Shown one piece after another: positions 53,012-61,731 of a DNA stretch of 64,000 bases. The stretch spans positions 1 through 64,000 of the forward strand of contig JAISKB010000004.1 in NCBI GenBank assembly GCA_031261085.1. The letters run 5' to 3'. The notes beneath the pieces were generated by a model that worked only from the letters and a program-made list of their open reading frames with translations, was not told the origin of the DNA and ran no database searches. A program made the position numbers and the translations under genes. The stretch is from Christensenellaceae bacterium. Its GTDB lineage: Bacteria; Bacillota; Clostridia; Christensenellales; CAG-138. Each line of letters opens with the position of its first letter. The stretch's first letter is position 1.

Positions 53012-54691
53012 CTACGCCAAAGCGATGGTAGCGCCCGGCTTAAAGCCGGATGGATCGTTGAGGACCCGCAGGCCCTCCACAATGCCTTCGCCGCTGATAG
53101 CCACATACAGGTCGTTCTCCATGCCCACCACAACCGGCATTTCGGTAAGCAGATATTTGCCATCCAGCTGCTGCACGGCGGCAAGCACGCAATCCTGCCC
53201 GCCCTTGCCGGCGTATATCGCATCGTAGGGTACGGAGAGCGCGGCCTGCTGCTCCTCCACCACATAGTTGAGCCGCACGCCCATGCCTATGCGCAGGCCC
53301 TCGCTTTTGCCGTTTATCTTCACCTTGGTCTCAAACACCTCGCTGGCGGGGTTGCTGTCGCCCATGGCCGTCTTTTGCGTGGTGGGGGCGATGGAGAGTA
53401 TGGTGCCCTCAAACACGGTATCCCCCGTGGCGTCCGACTTGATGGTGACGCGCTGGCCCTCCTTTACCGTGCCGGAATCGTAGGCCTTTACCGTGGTTTT
53501 TACGATTAAGTTCCCGGTATCCTCTATCACAAACAGCAGCCCGTTGCCCGGCGCGCCCACCGTGGCATACGCCGCCGTGATTGTGCCCGCCGCCGGGGCC
53601 GTTACGATGGTATCATCCAGCGAATCCTGTAGCTGCTCAAGCGTGAGCGCCCGCGTCTCCTTGGCGGATTGCGCGGTTATCCGGGCGCCGTCCAGCTGGT
53701 TTTTGCTGCTCTGCAGCTGGGTTTCCACGCTCGAGATGGCCGCGTCCAGCGAGCGCAGCGCGTTTTGGTAGCTATCGTAGGCGGAGCTTACGCCCAGCTG
53801 CAGCGTGCGGCGCTGGGCGTCGATGCCATCCTGCGTGCCTTGCAGCTGCGCCAACGCCGCCTTGGCGGCCGTGCAAGCGGACTGCGCCTGCTGCTGCGCG
53901 CTCTTTTCCTCAATCAGCAAGATGCTTTTGGTGTTGATTTCGGTTTGCTTCGCCTGCACCTCCGCTGTATTTGCCGGGTCTATCGCATCCCGTTCGATTG
54001 TTAGCTCGGCAATCGAATCTTCTCTGTCCTTTACGGCTTTATTTGCGGCCTTAAGAGCCTCCTCTGCAATCTTCAGATTGTTTTCCGCACCCTGGATTTG
54101 CGTATCCATAGATTTAATGCTGTTTACATAATTATCATACGAATTGCAGGCCTGTAAATATCCATTATACGCGCTGGTCACACCGGTCTGCGCGCTTATG
54201 AGCGTGCTGTTGGTGCCGTCGCGCACCGAATCCATGGCGGCCTGATAGCTATCCTTCACGGATTTTGCCTGCTGGTTGGCCGACTTCACGTTTTGATCCA
54301 GCGACAGCGCGGTTTTATCGATGTTGTTTTGAACGCCGCCGTCATCCAGCCGCGCCAGCACGGCGCCCGGCTGCACGGCATCCCCTACCGCCACCGGCAC
54401 CTCCATCACCGTATACGCTACGGTGGAGTATACATATTCTTTTTTTGCGCTCTCTACCATGCCGGTCGCGCTGATGGTATCCACCAGCTCGTTCGCCTTA
54501 AGCACGGTGGTTTCGGCCATGCGCACCTGGGATACCGTTGCCTTTACCTTAAGCGCCACCAGCACGGTGCCGCCTATAATCAGCAGCGCCGCCAAGCTTA
54601 CCCCGCCCACGAGAAAGAGTTTATTTTTAGGCCACTTGCCCATGCCTTTTTGAGCCGTTTTCGCTCCGCCGGTATTGAGGTTTGATTCCAT
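53012..54691 (-). CDS. MacA/HlyD-like membrane-fusion adaptor
   Basis: A 559-residue protein with one N-terminal transmembrane helix (FLVGGVSLAALLIIGGTVLV), a split lipoyl domain (VPVAVGDAVQPGAVLARLDDG and VTAPAAGTITAAYATVG), an unusually long coiled-coil hairpin (about residues 130-335), and beta-barrel and membrane-proximal domains. The long hairpin may replace the outer-membrane contact seen in Gram-negatives. First gene of the exporter operon. Confidence 0.88.
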   Translation of the reverse strand: MESNLNTGGAKTAQKGMGKWPKNKLFLVGGVSLAALLIIGGTVLVALKVKATVSQVRMAETTVLKANELVDTISATGMVESAKKEYVYSTVAYTVMEVPVAVGDAVQPGAVLARLDDGGVQNNIDKTALSLDQNVKSANQQAKSVKDSYQAAMDSVRDGTNSTLISAQTGVTSAYNGYLQACNSYDNYVNSIKSMDTQIQGAENNLKIAEEALKAANKAVKDREDSIAELTIERDAIDPANTAEVQAKQTEINTKSILLIEEKSAQQQAQSACTAAKAALAQLQGTQDGIDAQRRTLQLGVSSAYDSYQNALRSLDAAISSVETQLQSSKNQLDGARITAQSAKETRALTLEQLQDSLDDTIVTAPAAGTITAAYATVGAPGNGLLFVIEDTGNLIVKTTVKAYDSGTVKEGQRVTIKSDATGDTVFEGTILSIAPTTQKTAMGDSNPASEVFETKVKINGKSEGLRIGMGVRLNYVVEEQQAALSVPYDAIYAGKGGQDCVLAAVQQLDGKYLLTEMPVVVGMENDLYVAISGEGIVEGLRVLNDPSGFKPGATIALA

Positions 54692-54883
54692 GGTGTTCCC
54701 TTTCTTTCTTGTGCGGCACGCGGGTTGCGCATACCATACAATTGCATCCGTTGTTGTCTATCATAGCATAATTTTAATGATTCGCAAGCGCGTTTGCGCC
54801 CGCTTTTTAAGGTTTTACAAAAAAAACACACGCCCTTCACAAATGCTTTTTGTGCGGGCGCGTGCGAAATTTTGCGGTTTTTG

Positions 54884-56161
54884 TTATGCGGCCAAAAGCT
54901 TTTCGAGTGCCGCCAGCTTCAGGCAGATGCAAAATACCTGTATGGCGCTTGTCAGCTCGCTGACCGGGGGCAGGCTGGGCGCAATGCGTATGTTGGTATC
55001 GTTAGGGTCCACCCCATAGGGGAAGGTGGCGCCCGCGCCCGTCATCACCACGCCGGCCTCCTTGCACAGCGCCAGCGTGCGCTTGGCCGTGCCGGGCAGC
55101 GCATCCAGGCTCACAAAGTAGCCGCCCTTGGGCCGCTGCCACTTGGCTATGCCCAGCGGGGCTATTTCGGCATCCAGCGCATCCACCACCGTGCGGAATT
55201 TGGGGCCCATAATGGCGGCGTGCTTTTTCATAAGCTCCAACGTATGCGCTTTGTTTTGCAAATACCGCACATGCCGCATTTGGTTTACCTTATCGTAGCT
55301 GATTACCTCTATGGATAGCAGCTTTGTCATATAGGCGATGTTGCTGGCGCTGGCCGCCATCACCGCCACGCCGGCGCCGGGCAATGTGATTTTGCTGGTG
55401 GAAGCAAACTCAAACACCATATCCGGGTTGCCGCCCTCGCGGCACAGGGTGATAATCTCGGCGAAGGACACAAAATCACCCTCAAATTCGTGTATGCAGT
55501 AGGCATTATCCCACATGAGCACAAAGTCCGGCGCGGCGGGGCGCAGGTGCGCAATGCGGCCTATAACCGCATCGGAATAGATGATGCCCTCGGGGTTGGA
55601 ATACTTTGGCACGCACCACATGCCCTTTACCGCAGGGTCCTTTACGGCGGCTTCCACCGCGTCCATATCCGGGCCCTCGGCCGTCATGGGTATGGTGATG
55701 AGCTCCATCCCAAAGGATTCCGTTACCTTAAAGTGCCGGTCATACCCCGGCGAGGGGCACAAAAACTTCACCTTGCCCTGCTGGCTCCAGGGCTTTTCGC
55801 TGTGCAGCAGGCCGTGCGTATGCGCTTTGGAAATCACGTCGTACATCATATTGAGGCTGGCGCTGCCCCCCACAAAGGTCTCCTCGGGCTTGCAGCCCAA
55901 AAGCTCGGCAAAGTAGGCGCGGGCGCTGGGTATGCCCTGCAGCTCGCCATAGTTGCGGGTGTCGAGGCTGCCATCCATAAAATCTTCGGGCTTGGTGGCA
56001 ACGGTGAATATATCGGATACCAAATCGAGCTGCGCCTTGCCCGGCTTCCCGCGGGACATATCCAGCTTAAGCCCCTTGGCCTTCAGCGTTTCAAATTCCT
56101 TGGTAACGGACTGTAATTCGGCCTGCAGTTCGGCCTTGGTGCATTGCGCGTATGCTTTCAT
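54884..56161 (-). CDS. Class I aminotransferase, aspartate aminotransferase type Ic-like
   Basis: A 425-residue PLP enzyme. The N-terminal LKLDMSRGKPGKAQLDL, the PLP-contacting MWDNAYCIHEF, and the Schiff-base Lys in ASTSKITLPGAG match the aspartate aminotransferase subgroup Ic, distinct from the usual AspC/AspB. Probably transfers the amino group of aspartate to 2-oxoglutarate. Single gene with GAAAGGAC ribosome site; a GC-rich hairpin follows the stop. Confidence 0.85.
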   Translation of the reverse strand: MKAYAQCTKAELQAELQSVTKEFETLKAKGLKLDMSRGKPGKAQLDLVSDIFTVATKPEDFMDGSLDTRNYGELQGIPSARAYFAELLGCKPEETFVGGSASLNMMYDVISKAHTHGLLHSEKPWSQQGKVKFLCPSPGYDRHFKVTESFGMELITIPMTAEGPDMDAVEAAVKDPAVKGMWCVPKYSNPEGIIYSDAVIGRIAHLRPAAPDFVLMWDNAYCIHEFEGDFVSFAEIITLCREGGNPDMVFEFASTSKITLPGAGVAVMAASASNIAYMTKLLSIEVISYDKVNQMRHVRYLQNKAHTLELMKKHAAIMGPKFRTVVDALDAEIAPLGIAKWQRPKGGYFVSLDALPGTAKRTLALCKEAGVVMTGAGATFPYGVDPNDTNIRIAPSLPPVSELTSAIQVFCICLKLAALEKLLAA

Positions 56162-56362
56162 GTTGCTGTCCTTTCTGTTATGTGAGGTGGGAATTGAATA
56201 TGTTTTTATACTGAAATACAGTAATATTTTCTACCAAAGTCGGCGCAAAGTCAAGCATTATGCGGTACTTCTATATGCGCTTGCGGTGCATAAGCTTTGG
56301 TAATACGCCGCGTCGTTCCATAAGAATACACTCTTTATTTCCCAAAAAACGATTTCGGCGGT

Positions 56363-56902
56363 TTAAGCGATAAACAGCGATATCCTGTTCCAGGGCGCCA
56401 CGCGCAGGGCGGCGCGGCCCACCAGCCTATCGAAGGAAATCGTCATGGCCTCGGGGTTGAGCACGGTCAGCGGGCGGGCATCCGGCAACAGGAAGAAGGC
56501 GTTGATGGGCAGCGTGCGCTCCTCCATTTGCAGGTCAGAAGCCACCGCATAGCGCGCTTCATCCAGCTGCGCGCCGTCGATATACACATGCCCATCCTTT
56601 ATTTGCACATGCTCGCCGGGCAGGCCTACGATGCGCCCCAGCATGAGCGCATCCTCGGAAGAAAAGGCATAGGCATCCCCCCGCGCGGGCAGGGAGATAT
56701 GCTTGGCCAGCCTATCGAACAATACGATGTCGCCCTGCCTAAGCACCGGCGCCATGCCATCGTCGCTGACGCGTATGCTCTGCAGCCATACCGTGAATAT
56801 CAGCAGCACCACGGCAAGCGATATGCCGATGGAATAGCCCAGCGTCATAAGCCGCAGCTTGCGGTATTCCCGGCCGTTTTGCTCCGCTCTGGATGGTTTC
56901 AT
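56363..56902 (-). CDS. Signal peptidase I-like protein lacking the Ser/Lys dyad
   Basis: A 179-residue protein with one N-terminal transmembrane helix and a S26 peptidase fold: RQGDIVLFDRL, ARGDAYAF and GRIVGLPGEHVQIKDGHVYI are the usual boxes. But the nucleophile box (normally SMxPTL) reads DDGMAPVL, with Gly for Ser, and the general-base Lys of KRVxGLPGD is replaced (LMLGRIVGLPGE). It is therefore probably a non-catalytic paralogue, perhaps a membrane scaffold. Its ATG overlaps the DUF951 stop (ATGA). Confidence 0.8.
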   Translation of the reverse strand: MKPSRAEQNGREYRKLRLMTLGYSIGISLAVVLLIFTVWLQSIRVSDDGMAPVLRQGDIVLFDRLAKHISLPARGDAYAFSSEDALMLGRIVGLPGEHVQIKDGHVYIDGAQLDEARYAVASDLQMEERTLPINAFFLLPDARPLTVLNPEAMTISFDRLVGRAALRVAPWNRISLFIA

Positions 56903-57096
56903 ACGTCAGCTCCTTTGGTCAGGTTTTTTTTGGCGGCGCGTTCAAAATCCTGCCTTGGCAGCATCACCACGCGGCCGCACCCGGCGCACTTTATTTTCAC
57001 ATCCGCGCCGGTGCGGGTGATTTCCCATTCGCCGCAGCCGCAGGCGTGCTTTTTGCGCATGAGCACGCGGTCCCCCACCTCAAATGCCGTCAGCAT
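56899..57096 (-). CDS. DUF951 family protein
   Basis: A 65-residue protein MLTAFEVGDRVLMRKKHACG...CGEWEITRTGADVKIKCAGCGRVVMLPR. The conserved C.CG / KC.GC Cys residues suggest a small zinc or nucleic-acid-binding fold. DUF951 proteins are widespread in Firmicutes and often lie next to mscS or chromosome-partitioning genes. Overlaps mscS by 7 nt. Confidence 0.9.
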   Translation of the reverse strand: MLTAFEVGDRVLMRKKHACGCGEWEITRTGADVKIKCAGCGRVVMLPRQDFERAAKKNLTKGADV

Positions 57097-57959
57097 GGCT
57101 GCTCCCCCCGTATCACGAGCGTGTCGTGCGGCGTGGCGATGCCCTCTGTCATAAAGCGCTGCCGGGCCCGGCGTATCACCTCGCGGGCGATGGCCCACTG
57201 CTGCATGGCATCCGCCCGCATGGTAACGCGCAGCGTCACGCCGCTGGGCTTCACCTCTACTATGCCCACGCGCTGTGGGGGCTGCACGCCTTCACTGCGC
57301 AATGTTTCATATTCGGCCGCCGCCTCTTGGTAGAGTATATCCAGCGCGCGGTCGGCATCGGCCTCGTGCGCAACGGCCAGCTCGATGATGGCCATATAAT
57401 CGGCGCGGGAATAATTGGTGATGATTTTTACCTCCCCGTTGGGGATGATGTTTTTTTCGCCCCGGGCGCCGCGCACGGTCACGGTGCGCAGCGTGACCTC
57501 CTCCACGATGCCCTCTATGCCGCCGATGAGCACATAATCCCCCACCGAAAGCTGCCCTTCAAACAGCATGAAGCAGCCGGCGGCCACATCCCCTATAAGG
57601 TGCTGCGCGCCAATGCCCACGGCCAGCGTGCCTATGCCGGCCGCGGCCAACAGGCTTAAAGCGGCCTTGCCCAGCCCCAATTCGCTGATGGATACGATAA
57701 GCGCGAGGAAATAAAACACATATTTGCTGACGCCTTCCAAAATTTTGACGCCGGTTTCGACGCGGCGCGCGGCGGTTTCATCGCTTTTGCGCAGCTTGAT
57801 GCGAAAGGCGCCGCTTTTGCGCAGCGCTTGCGCGGTGAGGTAGATGAGTATGCGCGCGCATAAAAACGCGAGCAGTATGTTGACGAGCACGGCCACATAC
57901 CCCAGCCCCGCGGTTTCGAGCAGGGTATCCAATGGCTTGATGAACAAAAGTATGCGCAT
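57090..57959 (-). CDS. MscS-family mechanosensitive channel
   Basis: A 289-residue protein with three transmembrane helices; the third, pore-lining helix is GKAALSLLAAAGIGTLAVGIGAQHL. The cytoplasmic beta domain follows (VGDYVLIGGIEGIVEEVTLR, NGEVKIITNYSR). It releases solutes under osmotic downshock. First gene of a compact operon with DUF951 and the signal-peptidase-like gene. Confidence 0.92.
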   Translation of the reverse strand: MRILLFIKPLDTLLETAGLGYVAVLVNILLAFLCARILIYLTAQALRKSGAFRIKLRKSDETAARRVETGVKILEGVSKYVFYFLALIVSISELGLGKAALSLLAAAGIGTLAVGIGAQHLIGDVAAGCFMLFEGQLSVGDYVLIGGIEGIVEEVTLRTVTVRGARGEKNIIPNGEVKIITNYSRADYMAIIELAVAHEADADRALDILYQEAAAEYETLRSEGVQPPQRVGIVEVKPSGVTLRVTMRADAMQQWAIAREVIRRARQRFMTEGIATPHDTLVIRGEQPC

Positions 57960-58108
57960 GGCAGTTACCTCATTTGCGCCGGCGGCGCGGGCGGTGGATA
58001 CAAGTACCTTAAAGAATTATTTTATCACAAAAGGAGTATGAACGCTATGGCGGCATGTGAAGCAAAAAAAGCCCCTCCTTTAAGGAGCGGCGTAATTTCA
58101 GCAAAACG

Positions 58109-58588
58109 CTAAAACAGCTTTTCTTTATGCTTGTCGAGCAGCGCCATCAAGGGCAACCCTAACCCATAGCAGGCCAGCGCCTGCCCGGCCGCCACATACA
58201 GCGCGCACAGCAAAAACGGCACGCCCACCTGATAGATATCCGCCAGCAGCCACCCCACCACCAGCGCGTTCACGGCCACCGCGGGCAGCGGCGCCCAATA
58301 GCGGCTGCGGCCCCTGCGCGCCAAAAGATAGGTGAGCGCGGCGGCGAGCAGCGTAGCCAGGCTCCCGAACACCACATCTAAAGGATCGGCGCCGGGGGTT
58401 AAAAGGTTGCCGACAAGGCACCCCACAAACAGCCCGGGTATGGCGGCTGGCGTAAAGTATGGGAGCACACACAGGGCTTCGGATATACGAACCTGTAGCA
58501 GCCCGGAGCTGATGGGCGCTATGGCAAACGTAACAAGCGCATACAGCGCCGCTATCAGCGCGCCGCGCGAGAGATTTTTTGTTACCAT
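58109..58588 (-). CDS. queT: QueT family transporter (queuosine precursor)
   Basis: A 159-residue membrane protein (MVTKNLSRGALIAALYALVT) with five or six helices and the signature SSGLLQVRISEALCVLPYF, the S-component of an ECF transporter for a queuosine precursor. ATG 58588 was chosen because family similarity begins there. It lies 10 nt after the DUF1858 gene. No preQ1 riboswitch was visible immediately upstream. Needs the shared ECF module encoded elsewhere. Confidence 0.85.
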   Translation of the reverse strand: MVTKNLSRGALIAALYALVTFAIAPISSGLLQVRISEALCVLPYFTPAAIPGLFVGCLVGNLLTPGADPLDVVFGSLATLLAAALTYLLARRGRSRYWAPLPAVAVNALVVGWLLADIYQVGVPFLLCALYVAAGQALACYGLGLPLMALLDKHKEKLF

Positions 58589-58598
58589 GCAACCAGCG

Positions 58599-58799
58599 CT
58601 AGGCTTGCGCCAGGGACGCGTTAATCTTTTCGACCAGCGCCTCGGCATCGATGCCATGCACCGCGCAGGCCTGCTCCAAATTTTCGCCGCCGGCCATGAT
58701 GCAGCCCAGGCAATGCATGCCCGATTCCATCAGAATATCGGCAATGCCTACGTTCACCTGCAAAATTTGTTCAATGGACATGGTTTTATCGATAGACAT
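58599..58799 (-). CDS. DUF1858 small redox-disulfide protein
   Basis: A 66-residue protein beginning MSIDKTMSIEQILQVNVGIA, with GMHCLGCIMAGGENLEQAC. The CxxC pair is typical of DUF1858 proteins, often found as domains of hybrid-cluster or Fe-S proteins. AAAGGAG ribosome site at ideal spacing. Likely co-transcribed with queT. Confidence 0.88.
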   Translation of the reverse strand: MSIDKTMSIEQILQVNVGIADILMESGMHCLGCIMAGGENLEQACAVHGIDAEALVEKINASLAQA

Positions 58800-58900
58800 A
58801 GCGTTCTCCTTTCGTTTGCCATCGTTTGTATTAAAATGAGGCTCCGCCTGTTTTCTTACTGCAATTATAGCACAATTCCGTTGTTTTGCGAGGCCTGCGC

Positions 58901-59323
58901 TCAACTTTTTGCAGTAAATTTACAACCGCATTTGCTGCAGGTGACCAGCAGCTTGCCCTTGCCCCGCGGCACGCGCAGCTTTTGCAGGCACTGCGGGCAG
59001 TTGAGCCGCTTATACCGTTTATGCTCGGCGCGCAAATTTATGATGTTTTGCTTGCCATAGCGCACCTTTTGCCATAGCGCGCGCAGCTTGCTCTCGAATT
59101 GCTGGTACCCCGCAAGCTCCCGCTGGCGCGCGGCGTAATTGCGCGAAAACATGCGGTATACCGCATACCCCCACAGCAATATCGATAGCACGCGGCAGGC
59201 CGAGTACGCGACGGCGGCTTTGCTCAAAAACCAGGATAGCACCGAAACACCCAAGCCCGCGCCCGCCAATACCATGCCGAGCTTATCGGGGCCATATCTG
59301 CCTTGCATAAACTGTCGGAACAT
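58901..59323 (-). CDS. Membrane protein with C-terminal zinc ribbon
   Basis: A 140-residue protein from ATG 59323 (GGAAGGGG ribosome site). Two hydrophobic helices (about 16-33 and 38-55) are followed by a basic linker and a CPQC...CSKCGC zinc ribbon. The longer frame upstream lies inside the GH13 gene and is discarded. No precise family or function is assigned. Confidence 0.8.
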   Translation of the reverse strand: MFRQFMQGRYGPDKLGMVLAGAGLGVSVLSWFLSKAAVAYSACRVLSILLWGYAVYRMFSRNYAARQRELAGYQQFESKLRALWQKVRYGKQNIINLRAEHKRYKRLNCPQCLQKLRVPRGKGKLLVTCSKCGCKFTAKS

Positions 59324-59337
59324 AAACCTTCCCCTTC

Positions 59338-61254
59338 CTAATCGCCCTCGCGGATAAGCAGCGCGCCCTGCATGGGCGCCAGCTGCACATACAACGTTTC
59401 GTTTTGCGCGGTATACACCGCGCCGGTAAGCGCATCGCGGTAGCGGCCCTGTACCCACAGCCGCTCCACATCCGGCCCCTGGGTAAACCTGGATGCCCCC
59501 ACGGTGGCCACGCAGGCCTGCTCCGAGCGGTTGAGCACCAGCAGCGCGCCGCTGCTTACCGTGCAGCGCAGCACGGCAAATACATCGGCCGCCAATGCCG
59601 CCATGCCGCACGCGCCCCGCTTTAGCGCCTCGCAGCCGCTGCGCGCCGCCGTCACCAGGCGGTAAAACTGCAGCAGCGCCGCGTCTTCCTGCCCCCAAGG
59701 GTAGGTCTGCCGGTTGAACGGATCCGCCATGCCGGCAAGCCCCGCCTCATCGCCATAGTAGATGCAGGGCACGCCGGGGAGCGAAAATTGCAGCAGCGCC
59801 GCCAAGCGCAGCCGCGCCTTCGCAAGCGGCGGCATATCCGCCCCGGGCTGCCACACGGCCTGCTCCGCCCGGCTCAGCGCATCCCGGTGGGGCGCGCCGC
59901 ACAGCACCGTATAGGCGCGTATGGTATCGTGGCTGCCCAGCAGGTTGAGCTGCGCATCATAAAACGGCTTGGGATAGTTTTCGCGCAATGCCATCAATCT
60001 ATCCTGCAAACCGGCGGCATCCGTGTGCCCCAGCATAAACCCCAGCACCGCGGTTTGGAAGGGATACCCCATGGCGCTGTCCAACTCCGCGCCATCCACA
60101 TACTTGCGCCGCGCGCCAAACCCCTCTTTGTTGGAGGCGTCGTCCCACACCTCGCCCAGCAGCACGCCCTGCGCATCCAGCGCCTTGAGCGTGCCGCGCA
60201 AAAACGCCAAAAACGCATCCGGCAGTTCATCGGCCACATCCAGCCGCCAGCTCGTCACGCCCAGCGCGGCATATTTTTGGAGCATGGTTGCGACAAACGC
60301 CATATACGAGGGCTCCAGCTCGTTAACCTCGGGCAGCGAGGGGAAGCCCCACCACGCGCGGTATGTATCGGGATAGTGATCGAACGTATACCAATTGCGG
60401 TAGGGCGAGTTTGGGTCGGAGCACGCGCCGCCGCCAAAGGTATGCTTGGCGTCAAAATACAGGCTGTCGCTGCCGGTGTGCGAAAACACGCCGTCGAGCA
60501 TAACGCGGATGCCATATTCCCCGGCCGCCTGCGTCAGCGCCGCCAAGTCGGTTTCATCGCCCAAAATAGGGTCGATGGTATTGTAGTCCATCGTGTTGTA
60601 GCGGTGGTTGGATTGGGAAAGGAATATGGGGTTTAAGTACAGGCAGGTCACGCCCAGCCCCGCAAGGTAAGGCAGCTTTTCGCGGATGCCAGGCAGGTTG
60701 CCGCCATAAAAATCACAGGGGTCATAATGCGTTTCCCCCGCCTGCGGCGCATACAGCGGCGCGTGAGACCAATCCTCCTGCACCACGATGCGGTGCTGCA
60801 GCGCGCGGTGCGCTTCCACTCCCAGCACCGGCCCGCTGCGGTAAAACCTATCGGGGAAAACTTGATAGGCGATGCCCTCGCAAAACCAGCCCGGCGTTTG
60901 GTATGCCGGGTCATATACCGTGACCTGCCACGAAGGCGGCGGCGCATCGTATAAAATGCCTTCGCCGCCCGTGCCGGCGGCCACGCCATAGTAGCGGCGG
61001 CCCTGCGGGGTATCGAGTATAAAGTAATACCAAATCAGCCCGGGCTCCTCAGCACTAAACACGAAGCGGACGCCCTCGCCCCTGCGCGCGCCCTGCACCA
61101 ATACCTCGTGCGCCTGCACCCAAAGCCGCAGCGTAACGCGGGCGGCGGCGGGCGCCTGTATAAAAAGCTCTACCTGCCCGCCCGCCTGGGCGGCGCCAAA
61201 CGGCGCACGGCAGCGCAGCAGCCTGGAGTTATGAAATATTTTGCCTTCTTCCAT
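59338..61254 (-). CDS. GH13 glycosidase, neopullulanase/cyclomaltodextrinase-like
   Basis: A 638-residue cytoplasmic enzyme: N-terminal CBM34-like beta domain (1 to about 120), then a (beta/alpha)8 barrel with conserved regions DGVFSHTG, SWRLDVADE (nucleophile Asp), LLGEVWDDAS (acid Glu) and LLGSHDTIR, and a C-terminal beta domain. It should hydrolyse alpha-1,4/1,6 glucans or cyclodextrins. Lies 83 bp from a glycogen-synthesis region, which suggests a role in intracellular glucan turnover. No signal peptide. Confidence 0.9.
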   Translation of the reverse strand: MEEGKIFHNSRLLRCRAPFGAAQAGGQVELFIQAPAAARVTLRLWVQAHEVLVQGARRGEGVRFVFSAEEPGLIWYYFILDTPQGRRYYGVAAGTGGEGILYDAPPPSWQVTVYDPAYQTPGWFCEGIAYQVFPDRFYRSGPVLGVEAHRALQHRIVVQEDWSHAPLYAPQAGETHYDPCDFYGGNLPGIREKLPYLAGLGVTCLYLNPIFLSQSNHRYNTMDYNTIDPILGDETDLAALTQAAGEYGIRVMLDGVFSHTGSDSLYFDAKHTFGGGACSDPNSPYRNWYTFDHYPDTYRAWWGFPSLPEVNELEPSYMAFVATMLQKYAALGVTSWRLDVADELPDAFLAFLRGTLKALDAQGVLLGEVWDDASNKEGFGARRKYVDGAELDSAMGYPFQTAVLGFMLGHTDAAGLQDRLMALRENYPKPFYDAQLNLLGSHDTIRAYTVLCGAPHRDALSRAEQAVWQPGADMPPLAKARLRLAALLQFSLPGVPCIYYGDEAGLAGMADPFNRQTYPWGQEDAALLQFYRLVTAARSGCEALKRGACGMAALAADVFAVLRCTVSSGALLVLNRSEQACVATVGASRFTQGPDVERLWVQGRYRDALTGAVYTAQNETLYVQLAPMQGALLIREGD

Positions 61255-61305
61255 AAGTAGTATTTTAGCATAAAACGCCCGCCGGGCAACCGGCTTCGCA
61301 ACATT

Positions 61306-61335
61306 GTCACAATTGGGGAAGCATTCTTATACAGG
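61306..61335 (+). promoter_or_regulatory. Possible promoter of ncRNA
   Basis: TTGTCA (about 61306) and TATACA separated by 18 nt on the plus strand, upstream of the structured region that follows. Confidence 0.4.
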
Positions 61336-61373
61336 TATTTTTAAGGGGGATAATGCCACAAGCCGACCGGCTG

Positions 61374-61605
61374 CGAGCGCTATCCTATTAAGGGCGCGTT
61401 AACCCTCACTCTTAATTTTTTATGTGGAAGCCGTCCCGTCCGCAACGAATCGGCTCCACGAGAGGAGCGCACTATGGGACTCGAATACGTTCAAGTCGGG
61501 GGTTGCCCAAGCAAACCAAGAGCCACAACGTGTACTCAAACTGTTGCAGTAACAAACGAACGCTCGAGAAAAGCGCCTCTCATATGAAAATGAAAGGCGC
61601 TTTTC
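61374..61605 (+). ncRNA. Structured non-coding RNA candidate with terminator
   Basis: No protein is encoded here. CGAGCG (61374) can close against CGCTCG (61561), enclosing about 190 nt. Inside, GTGGAAGCCG / CGGCTCCAC forms a hairpin, and GACT...AGTC another. A strong terminator stem follows (61568-61605). Size and terminator suit a housekeeping-type ncRNA such as 6S or raiA-motif RNA, but I cannot assign the class. SRP RNA and tmRNA are excluded by missing hallmarks. Confidence 0.5.
61568..61605 (+). terminator. Terminator hairpin
   Basis: Perfect 10-bp stem GAAAAGCGCC / GGCGCTTTTC with an 18-nt loop; the T run is part of the 3' arm. Ends the ncRNA candidate. Confidence 0.75.
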
Positions 61606-61731
61606 AATTCTACAAAATTTTCTTCACCGATTAGAAAGTCCGCGACAAACGGCGGCGAAAAACAGTGAAATCCATACTCATTTCTTGCAGTGCAAGCCGC
61701 TGAACAGCCGCAGTTCATTTATCGCAGCCGT

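Noticed and set aside
61374..61566. Assignment as SRP RNA or tmRNA
   Set aside because: No GGTCAGG...GGAAG..AGCAGCC-type SRP loop and no tRNA-like end with a tag reading frame.
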